A stretch of DNA of 33,393 nt from an uncultured Clostridia bacterium. GTDB taxonomy: Bacteria > Bacillota > Clostridia > TANB77 > UBA1234. The DNA is taken from NCBI GenBank assembly GCA_944393265.1, contig CALXZO010000014.1:1-33393 (forward strand), read 5' to 3'. A program made the translations under genes and the position numbers. Positions 27,626 to 33,393 of this stretch are shown here, piece after piece. The notes below the pieces were generated by a model. It was not told where the DNA came from, did no database searches, and saw only the letters and a program-made list of their open reading frames with translations. The first letter of the stretch is position 1. Each line of letters begins with the position of its first letter.

Positions 27626-28651
27626 GTGAAGATGAAGAAGGAAAATATATTTATTGCAATAGTGGCTGTTATTATAGTAGTGCTTACTATTAGTGTATTT
27701 GTGATGTCTTCTGATGATGAAATATTAGATAGGAATGTAATATTAAAGATAGAAGATACTGAGTATAATATTGCTGAGTTTGAAAAATTTGTTGCCATAA
27801 AGAATGAAGAAAATGGTGATATAGCAGCGGAACTTAGTGCAGAAGAAATGGATAGTATGATACAAGACTTTACGATGTCTAAAATATATGCAAATATAGC
27901 AAATAGTAATGGAATACTAGTTCCAGACGAAGAAAGAGAGAATCTTCTAAGTGTTTATCAAGGGAAAGAAGAACACTTTAAAGCATATGGCATTTCATCA
28001 GGTGATTATTTAAGATATGGTGAAGATTCATATAAAGAAAATCATATTCTTAATAATTTTTCGACTTATTACGAGCTACCAGAAAAATATTATAATGAAT
28101 ATATAGAGCAGTATTCAGGAGATAAGAAAACGTATTCTTATAGAATTATGATGTTTAACTATGAAGAACCTGAATCTGGCGAAGAAGTAAGTGGAGATGT
28201 TATTGAATCTGGTGAAGAAGATAGGAGCAGAGAGACTGTTTTAACGATAGCGGAAAGTACTTTAGAAAAAGCAAAAAATAGTGGAGATTTTGAAGCCTTG
28301 GCAAAGGAGTATGCATCAAGCAGAATAACATTTACTGGTAATTCTTATACTATAGTAAATGGTGAACTTGAATATTCAATTACCCCAATATTATCTGGGA
28401 AGATAGGAAATGAAGATTTGTATAATGCGATTCTTGCTACGGGTTCTGGAGAATTTACGGAGATTATTGAAGATGAAGAAGGAAATACATTGCAGTTTGC
28501 TAAAGTAGAAAGTGTCGAGGACGGTTTTGTGGGACAGGCTGATAAGGAATTTAGAGAAGCATTATTATCAGCATATTCCGATGTAATAGTAACAGAAGGT
28601 GTTGACTTTGAAATTAATCAATCAGCATTAATGAGAGTATGGTATCAGTAA
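27626..28651 (+). CDS. PrsA/SurA-like extracytoplasmic foldase, divergent
   Basis: This 341-residue protein has one N-terminal membrane segment (residues about 7-29) without a clear lipobox cysteine. A SurA-N-like helical region follows (about 45-130, ending in PEKYYNEYIEQYSG), then a divergent parvulin-like segment (about 135-300) recognisable from YRIMMFNY, AKNSGDFEALAKEYAS and a terminal GNTLQFAKVESV. The usual parvulin active-site histidine near RHIL is not visible, so isomerase activity is doubtful. PrsA-like proteins are common right after mfd in Firmicutes. The GTG at 27626 is best spaced from AAAGGA; an ATG at 27632 is possible. An acidic insert (about 173-195) interrupts the parvulin region. 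Confidence 0.75.
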   Translation: MKMKKENIFIAIVAVIIVVLTISVFVMSSDDEILDRNVILKIEDTEYNIAEFEKFVAIKNEENGDIAAELSAEEMDSMIQDFTMSKIYANIANSNGILVPDEERENLLSVYQGKEEHFKAYGISSGDYLRYGEDSYKENHILNNFSTYYELPEKYYNEYIEQYSGDKKTYSYRIMMFNYEEPESGEEVSGDVIESGEEDRSRETVLTIAESTLEKAKNSGDFEALAKEYASSRITFTGNSYTIVNGELEYSITPILSGKIGNEDLYNAILATGSGEFTEIIEDEEGNTLQFAKVESVEDGFVGQADKEFREALLSAYSDVIVTEGVDFEINQSALMRVWYQ

Positions 28652-28698
28652 TAAATAATCTATAATTTTCATTAAATATATTTAGTTGAGGGATGTAA

Positions 28699-29460
28699 AT
28701 GATAAGTAGTAAATCAAATGAGTTAGTTAAATATACGAAAAGCTTACATTTGAAAAAATCGCGTGATGAGCACAATGAGTTTATAGTTGAAGGTAAAAAA
28801 ATGGTGCAAGAAGCAATTGAATTTGGTATGAGTATAAGAAAAATAATAATTTGTGATGAGCTTTTTAATGAAAAAATTGATACTACAAACATAGACGTAG
28901 AACATGTTTCACAGAATGTGTTTGAATATTTGTCTGATACTAAAACACCTCAAGGAATACTTGCTATAGTTGAGAAAAAAGATATGTCTAAAATAGGGTA
29001 TGGAAATATTATTTTTGCTTTAGAAGATATTCAAGACCCAGGCAATTTAGGGACTATAATTAGGACGCTTGATTGTGCTGGAATAAATACATTGATATTG
29101 TCAAAAGGTTGTGTAGATAAATACAATTTAAAAGTAATTCGAAGCACGATGGGAGCAATATTTAGAGTAAATATTTTTGATGACTTGTTACTTGATAGCG
29201 AATTAAGAAGGCTAAAAGAGGATGGATATGAAATTATAGTAACAGACTTAGATGGGGCAATTTCTTTATTTGAATGCAAATTCACTTCCAAAGTTGTTGT
29301 AGTTATAGGAAATGAGGCAAATGGCATAAGCGATGAAATAAAAAGAATAGCTTGTAAAAGAATAAAAATTCCAATGAGCGGAGGCACTGAAAGCCTAAAT
29401 GCAGGAGTGGCGGCTAGCATAGTGGCATATGAAATATATAGAAGAGCAATAGAAAAATAA
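28699..29460 (+). CDS. SpoU/TrmH-family rRNA or tRNA 2'-O-methyltransferase
   Basis: This 253-residue SPOUT-superfamily enzyme has an N-terminal substrate-binding domain (HNEFIVEGKKMVQEAIE) and a knotted SAM-binding domain. The three family motifs are IQDPGNLGTIIRT, VVVIGNEANGISDEI and IPMSGGTESLNAGVAASI. It resembles RlmB/YsgA-type proteins that methylate 23S rRNA guanosine ribose, but the exact target cannot be read from sequence. GAGGGATGTAA precedes the ATG. It follows the foldase gene by 47 nt, probably in the mfd operon, and ends at a strong terminator. Confidence 0.93.
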   Translation: MISSKSNELVKYTKSLHLKKSRDEHNEFIVEGKKMVQEAIEFGMSIRKIIICDELFNEKIDTTNIDVEHVSQNVFEYLSDTKTPQGILAIVEKKDMSKIGYGNIIFALEDIQDPGNLGTIIRTLDCAGINTLILSKGCVDKYNLKVIRSTMGAIFRVNIFDDLLLDSELRRLKEDGYEIIVTDLDGAISLFECKFTSKVVVVIGNEANGISDEIKRIACKRIKIPMSGGTESLNAGVAASIVAYEIYRRAIEK

Positions 29461-29476
29461 AGTAATTAGAATAGGA

Positions 29477-29507
29477 AAAAGTCTGAGCATCTGTTACTCA
29501 GACTTTT
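29477..29507. terminator. Terminator between the methyltransferase and the DUF4364 gene
   Basis: AAAAGTCTGAG (29477-29487) pairs with CTCAGACTTTT (29497-29507). It is symmetric enough to work in both directions for the convergent genes. A second imperfect stem pairs GGCTCTCTT (from 29519) with AAGAGGCC (from about 29570). Confidence 0.88.
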
Positions 29508-29590
29508 ATCAATGGAACGGCTCTCTTTGAGGTGATTAGAAGTTTGAATTATGTTTCAGCAATCTTTAAGAGGCCGCCCCCTGAGTGAGA

Positions 29591-30136
29591 TTAATTTGAA
29601 AGAGACTTTACAATATCATGATAGTATTGATTAGCATTTGACTTCCAGTTTTCTGCTATTTTCTTGGCTTCAGATTGAGATTTGCATAAAATATTTAATT
29701 CAAAGATTGTCTTATATGATTCAGAAAGCTTACATTTAGTCATGTAAGTATCATTATCTTCAGGAATGTATTCAGCAGTTACTAATAATTCGTTTTTGAC
29801 ATCACTTAAAAGATCACGAGTTATTATATCTACTTTGTGCTTTATGATTCCAGGTAGCATATTACCAGTTAAATCCAAAACCTCACTACCTAGTGGACTA
29901 ATTTCATACATCCACTCATCATTTTGTTTATAAGTTGTTATATATTTTTTTTCAACTAAATCTGAAAGTAGGTGTTGGAAATAATAATAATTGAAACTTT
30001 CAAAATCATAAAGAAGTTTAAGTATTTGCAAATTAGAAAGTGCACAATTGGCATTATGCATTAAATATAAAATAATAAGTTTGTTTTCAGCAAGCGTTTC
30101 CGCTTTTTCTAAATTAGAATCATTAATATTACTCAT
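29591..30136 (-). CDS. DUF4364 family winged-helix protein
   Basis: This 181-residue protein matches the clostridial DUF4364 family: an N-terminal winged-helix-like region (about 10-95, with LAENKLIILYLMHNANCALSN and ITTYKQNDEWMYEISPLG) and a C-terminal alpha/beta part. Such proteins are presumed DNA-binding regulators, but their targets are unknown. I chose the ATG at 30136, which has GGTGAT close in front. An ATG at 30157 would lie upstream of the transcription start predicted from the promoter at 30160-30188. It is transcribed away from the ECF sigma operon and is a candidate local regulator, although nothing shows that directly. Confidence 0.8.
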   Translation of the reverse strand: MSNINDSNLEKAETLAENKLIILYLMHNANCALSNLQILKLLYDFESFNYYYFQHLLSDLVEKKYITTYKQNDEWMYEISPLGSEVLDLTGNMLPGIIKHKVDIITRDLLSDVKNELLVTAEYIPEDNDTYMTKCKLSESYKTIFELNILCKSQSEAKKIAENWKSNANQYYHDIVKSLSN

Positions 30137-30159
30137 AAAATCACCATATCCTTGCAAGC

Positions 30160-30188
30160 ATTATATCATTCTCGCTATTGATAATCAA
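30160..30188 (-). promoter_or_regulatory. Promoter of the DUF4364 gene
   Basis: On the left strand TTGATT (30188-30183) and TATAAT (30165-30160) are separated by 17 nt. The implied start near 30153 decides for the inner ATG at 30136. Confidence 0.82.
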
Positions 30189-30199
30189 GCTTAAAAATA

Positions 30200-30305
30200 T
30201 AGACATGGCTGGAGTTTTTATCTATACTTCTTAAACCCAATCTGTCTAGGGCAATAGGCTTCAATAGTATAGACAAAAACCCCGTCTCAGTGTTTAAAAT
30301 GAGAC
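30200..30305 (+). repeat. Inverted-repeat element, copy B (family shared with 6755-6959)
   Basis: The left arm (30200-30228) and right arm (30266 to about 30295) are inverted, sharing GTTTTT(A/G)TCTATACT. The left arm begins TAGACATGG and matches the reversed right arm of copy A. The right end carries a further hairpin, GTCTCA (30284-30289) with TGAGAC (30300-30305). The element is about 106 nt, roughly half the length of copy A. It sits exactly between two divergent promoters, so it may affect both. Confidence 0.5.
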
Positions 30306-30315
30306 AAGAAGGAAG

Positions 30316-30343
30316 TTGACTTTTTCTTAAATTGCCGTAAAAT
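30316..30343 (+). promoter_or_regulatory. Promoter of the ECF sigma operon
   Basis: TTGACT (30316-30321) and TAAAAT (30338-30343) are 16 nt apart, acceptable for the housekeeping sigma factor. An ECF-type autoregulated promoter was not recognised. Confidence 0.6.
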
Positions 30344-30380
30344 AGATGTATGATAGTAAAGATATGTAGGAGGTGATAAA

Positions 30381-30965
30381 GTGAAGGATGAGGAGCTAGT
30401 AAAAAGGATTAATGCTGGAGAAATGGAGCTTTTTGAGGAAATTATCGCAAGGTATGAAACAAAGGTTTTTGGCGTTATTTACTATATGATGAGAAATAAA
30501 AATGAAGTAGAAGATATTGCTCAAGAAGTTTTTATTAAAGTCTTTAAAAATTTAAGAAAGTTTAAAGGTGATTCTTCACTTTATACGTGGATATATAAGA
30601 TAACTGTAAATCTTTGTTTAGACGAATTAAAGAAACGAAAAAAGGTTGTTTATTTGGATGAAAAGGTAGAAGTTAATGATTCTGAATTAGAAATTCAATT
30701 ATCAAGCAATGAGAAAGATCAAGCTAAGTTGTACGAAGAAAAAGAGCTAAAAGAGTGCATGCAAAAATGTATACGAGAGCTTCCGGAAAAGCAGCGAATT
30801 ATGCTGATATTAAGGGACATACAAGGATTACCATATGAAGAAATTTCTCGTATAACTGGTATTAAGCTTGGAACTGTGAAATCTCAAATCAACAGAGCCA
30901 GGCTGAAACTCAAGGATTTGATTGAAAAAGAGGGAACTTTTTTAGAGTATATTGAGTCAAACTAG
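30381..30965 (+). CDS. ECF-type RNA polymerase sigma factor (SigW-like)
   Basis: This 194-residue extracytoplasmic-function sigma factor contains region 2 (about 10-80, with VEDIAQEVFIKVFKNL and SSLYTWIYKITVNLCLDELKKR) and region 4 (about 130-182, with LPEKQRIMLILRDIQGLPYEEI and the helix GTVKSQINRARLKLKDL). The start is a GTG with GGAGGTGAT in front. The next gene, a membrane protein, is the likely anti-sigma partner, and recN follows. The activating signal is unknown. The gene uses the same codon preferences as its neighbours, so nothing suggests recent transfer. Confidence 0.94.
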   Translation: MKDEELVKRINAGEMELFEEIIARYETKVFGVIYYMMRNKNEVEDIAQEVFIKVFKNLRKFKGDSSLYTWIYKITVNLCLDELKKRKKVVYLDEKVEVNDSELEIQLSSNEKDQAKLYEEKELKECMQKCIRELPEKQRIMLILRDIQGLPYEEISRITGIKLGTVKSQINRARLKLKDLIEKEGTFLEYIESN

Positions 30966-30989
30966 ATAAGTGAAAGGTGGTGATAACAT

Positions 30990-31631
30990 ATGAAAAAGAT
31001 GTTAGATGAATTGAAAAAATTGAATAATGATGTTTCTGTGCCAACTGATTTTAGGACAAATGTTATGAGAAAAATTACTAACATTAAGCAAGAGGAAAAG
31101 AACAAGCATCTTAACAAGTATGTTATCTCTTGCGTATCTGCTGCAGCCGTGGTGGTTTTGGCTTTAGTTGTTACTTTATCTGATAATTCTGCAATGAATT
31201 TTGATGCTAAAAGTAGTGATATGTCTTTGGAAGGTGATATGTTAGATTTTAATATTGCTACTACTCGAGACGCAATCGAGAACGAGGATGTTGAAAATAC
31301 TATGCTGGCGGAGGATGAAGTAGAAAAAGCTGAGGATACTGCCTCTATTTTTAAATATGATGAAACGCCTACTAATCAATCGGATTCACTTTCTTCTCCT
31401 AAAGGAGCATATGAAGATAGTGAATTAGTTAATTTAGAAACAGTTTCGATTATTGATATAAAAAATATTTTAGAAGAAAATAAATCTAAGGTGCTGGAAG
31501 AATCTGGAGAAAAAATTGTTGTTTCTGCTACTCTTAATAATTTGGAAGTCTTGTTAGGGGAATATTTAGATGTGTTAGTTATTACAGAATATGAAGACAA
31601 AGTTATAGTGGAAATTAAGAAAGAGGTGTAA
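30990..31631 (+). CDS. Putative membrane anti-sigma factor
   Basis: This 213-residue protein has a cytoplasmic N terminus of about 45 residues, one membrane segment (about 46-64, VISCVSAAAVVVLALVVTL) and an acidic extracytoplasmic part with a compact C-terminal domain. Position directly after an ECF sigma gene and this topology suggest an anti-sigma factor. No HxxxCxxC zinc motif is visible, so it is not a standard ZAS-type anti-sigma domain. The N-terminal segment VPTDFRTNVMRKI is typical of clostridial proteins in this position. GGTGGTGATAAC precedes the ATG. Its stop lies 2 nt before the recN start, implying one transcript. Confidence 0.7.
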   Translation: MKKMLDELKKLNNDVSVPTDFRTNVMRKITNIKQEEKNKHLNKYVISCVSAAAVVVLALVVTLSDNSAMNFDAKSSDMSLEGDMLDFNIATTRDAIENEDVENTMLAEDEVEKAEDTASIFKYDETPTNQSDSLSSPKGAYEDSELVNLETVSIIDIKNILEENKSKVLEESGEKIVVSATLNNLEVLLGEYLDVLVITEYEDKVIVEIKKEV

Positions 31632-31633
31632 GT

Positions 31634-33251
31634 TTGTTAGGGCAGTTGCATATTAAAAATATTGGAATAATAGATGAGATTACTATTAATTTTGAGGACG
31701 GGCTTAACATATTAACTGGTGAAACCGGAGCTGGAAAGAGTCTTATAATTGATTCCATTAATGCAATAACTGGTGCGAGAATGTCAAAGGATATAATCAA
31801 ATATGGCGAAAGTATGGCACTTGTTGAAGGTGCCTTTTTTGCTGAGGATGAGACAACGATACTTACAAGAGAATTTTATAAAAATGGAAGAAGTCTTTGC
31901 AAAATAGATGGTAGAATGGTTACGCTGGCTGAACTAAAAGATATCGGCGAAAAAATGATTGATATTCATGGACAACATGATAATCAATCTTTATTAAATG
32001 ATAAGAGTCATATAAATTTGTTAGATGAATTTGCTGATATTCGGTGCTTTAAAAGAAGTGTATGTCAAAGAATTGAATGAGTATAACGAGATAAAAAATA
32101 AAATTAAGTTAAGCTATGGTGATGAGACAGAAAGAGCACGTCGCATTGATTTGTTGCAATATCAAAAAAACGAAATCGAAGCGTCTAAACTAAAATGTGA
32201 TGAAGAGGACCTTCTTATAGCGAGAAGAAATCTTATAATGAATTCTGAAAAAATTGTAAAGAGCCTTGCTAAATCGCATATTATTCTTGATGATAATGTA
32301 ATGAATGGCTTAGGAGAAGTTACATATGAGCTTTCTCAAATTTCTGAAATTGACGAGAACTATAAAAAGCTTTTAGAAAGCGTAAATGATGCTTATTACA
32401 CGCTTAAGGATGCTTCAAGTTATATTACGGGATATATAGATGAAGTTGATTTTGATGAAAGAGAACAATCTGAGATTGAAGAGAGATTAGACGTTATTTT
32501 TATGTTAAAGAGAAAATATGGAAATAGTATTCCTGAAATTTTGGAGTACCTGAAAAAAATAACAAGCGAGCTTGAAATACTTGAAAATTCCGAAGAGATT
32601 GTTGAAAAACTTAAAAAAGAATTGAGCGAAAAGGAAAAAAATTTATTGAGACTTTCAGATGATATGAGAAAAATTAGAATTGAAACTTCTAAAGTAATAG
32701 AAGAAAAGATTAATGAGCAACTTAGTGATCTTGAAATGAAAAAAGCTTTTATAAAGTTTGAATTTAAAGCATCGGAGACGTTTCTTGAAAATGGAAAAGA
32801 CATTATAAGAATAATGATTTGCACGAATGTTGGAGAAGGTCTTAAACCACTTGCAAAAATCGCATCTGGAGGAGAACTTTCACGCGTTATGCTTGCAATG
32901 AAAACAATTCTTTGCGGATATGATAATGTTCCTACAATGATTTTTGATGAAATTGATACAGGTATTAGCGGTCAGGCTGCTAATGCTGTTGCAGAGAAAA
33001 TGCAAATAATAGGAAAGACGCATCAAGTTATATGTGTAACGCATTTGCCGGTAATTGCTGCTGCTGGAAATGCAAATTATTTTATTGAAAAATTTACTAA
33101 AAATGAAAGAACAATTACGAAGATAACAAGACTTTCGGAGGAAGAGACAATAAAAGAAATCGCAAGAATTCTAGCAGGAAATGACTTATCTGAAGCAGCA
33201 TTAAATCATGCAATGGAGATGCGAAAATTAGCAAATAAAAATTTAGCTTAA
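31634..33251 (+). CDS. recN: DNA repair protein RecN, read through a +1 shift at CGG
   Basis: RecN is an SMC-like ATPase in double-strand break repair. The N-terminal part has Walker A TGETGAGKSLIIDSI and the motif MIDIHGQHDNQSL. The C-terminal part has the signature IASGGELSRVMLAMK and Walker B PTMIFDEIDTGISG, with coiled-coil arms between. 136 codons run from the TTG at 31634 to the in-frame CGG at 32042-32044; unshifted reading stops at 148 residues. Skipping C32042 gives DEFADIGALKEVYVKEL and a full 538-residue protein, close to family length. Both halves keep all ATPase motifs. AAAGAGGTG precedes the TTG and overlaps the anti-sigma gene end. The gene is last in the window and ends near a strong terminator. 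Confidence 0.92.
32039..32045 (+). other. +1 frameshift site in recN (ATT-C-GGT)
   Basis: In-frame codons are GAT ATT CGG TGC. Skipping C32042 gives GAT ATT GGT GCT (D-I-G-A). The position is codon 137. Removing a T instead would give GAT ATC GGT and the same protein. Confidence 0.7.
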
Positions 33252-33348
33252 AACATTAAAAAAGGGAAAATAGGAAATAAGAGTGGTGCAGAAAAATTAT
33301 GTTTAATGCATAAACCTACTCTCTAGCTAATGATGTAAATTGTGTTTT

Positions 33349-33384
33349 AATTACCTGCAAAATTATATGTAGGTAATTTTTTTT
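33349..33384 (+). terminator. recN terminator
   Basis: AATTACCTGCA (33349-33359) pairs over 11 positions with TGTAGGTAATT (33368-33378) and runs into a T tract. The 100 nt between the recN stop and this hairpin contain a weak imperfect stem (about 33281-33333) and no gene. Confidence 0.9.
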
Positions 33385-33393
33385 GTTATCATA

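Noticed and set aside
29031-29420. 129-codon frame opposite the methyltransferase gene
   Set aside because: It is antisense to conserved SPOUT motifs and has no ribosome binding site.
9541-33251. tsaD, mfd and recN as ordinary decayed pseudogenes
   Set aside because: Each has one defect only, all motifs on both sides are conserved, all three defects have the same NNN-C-GGN form, and loss of tsaD is normally lethal. Sequencing error remains possible and is stated as the main alternative.
33281-33333. Imperfect stem AGAGT...ACTCT after recN as an ncRNA
   Set aside because: The stem is short and bulged, with no promoter seen; it is too weak to call.
1-33393. CRISPR arrays, prophage, insertion sequences or integration sites
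   Set aside because: No regularly spaced repeats, integrase, complete transposase or phage genes were found. Codon use looks even throughout.

Overview
The window is a chromosomal block from a low-G+C, Gram-positive, probably spore-forming member of the Clostridia. The evidence is AT-rich codon use, strong GGAGG-type ribosome binding sites, a SigH-type sporulation sigma factor, a seryl T-box leader, the gdpP-rplI-dnaB order, and two small clostridial families (DUF951, DUF4364). There is no phage, plasmid, insertion sequence or CRISPR array. Almost everything is core housekeeping.

Layout. 1-5.2 kb: a leftward DUF4015 glycoside hydrolase; a 0.7 kb gene-free stretch with a promoter, folded RNA and terminator (candidate ncRNA, about 1633-2105); sigH; tRNA-Thr(GGT) and tRNA-Gly(CCC); a secreted SH3/GH18 protein. 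5.2-8.6 kb: an unrecognised gene, greA, a repeat element and lysS. 8.8-11.2 kb: site-2 protease, tsaD, metallophosphoesterase. 11.3-14.7 kb: tig, clpP, clpX. 14.9-22 kb: DUF951, gdpP, rplI, dnaB, tilS, ftsH. 22-24 kb, leftward: serS behind a T-box, and a small membrane protein. 24.2-29.5 kb: mfd, a PrsA-like foldase, a SpoU/TrmH methyltransferase. 29.6-33.3 kb: DUF4364 (leftward), a second repeat copy, then ECF sigma, putative anti-sigma and recN.

The outstanding observation concerns decoding. Three core genes, tsaD, mfd and recN, are each split by a +1 shift. In all three the shift lies exactly at an in-frame CGG codon, and skipping the C (NNN-C-GGN) restores the expected protein with glycine at that place. 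In a hand scan of all recognised coding sequences (about 9,700 codons) these were the only three in-frame CGG codons; many CGG triplets occur in the other two frames with no disruption. The simplest reading is that CGG is not read as arginine here and works as a +1 frameshift (or CGGN-as-glycine) signal. Three independent indel errors of exactly this form are the alternative. This can be tested on the whole genome.

Other points of interest are the unidentified structured RNA upstream of sigH, two related inverted-repeat elements next to promoters, an unrecognised gene before greA, and an ECF sigma/anti-sigma pair apparently co-transcribed with recN.
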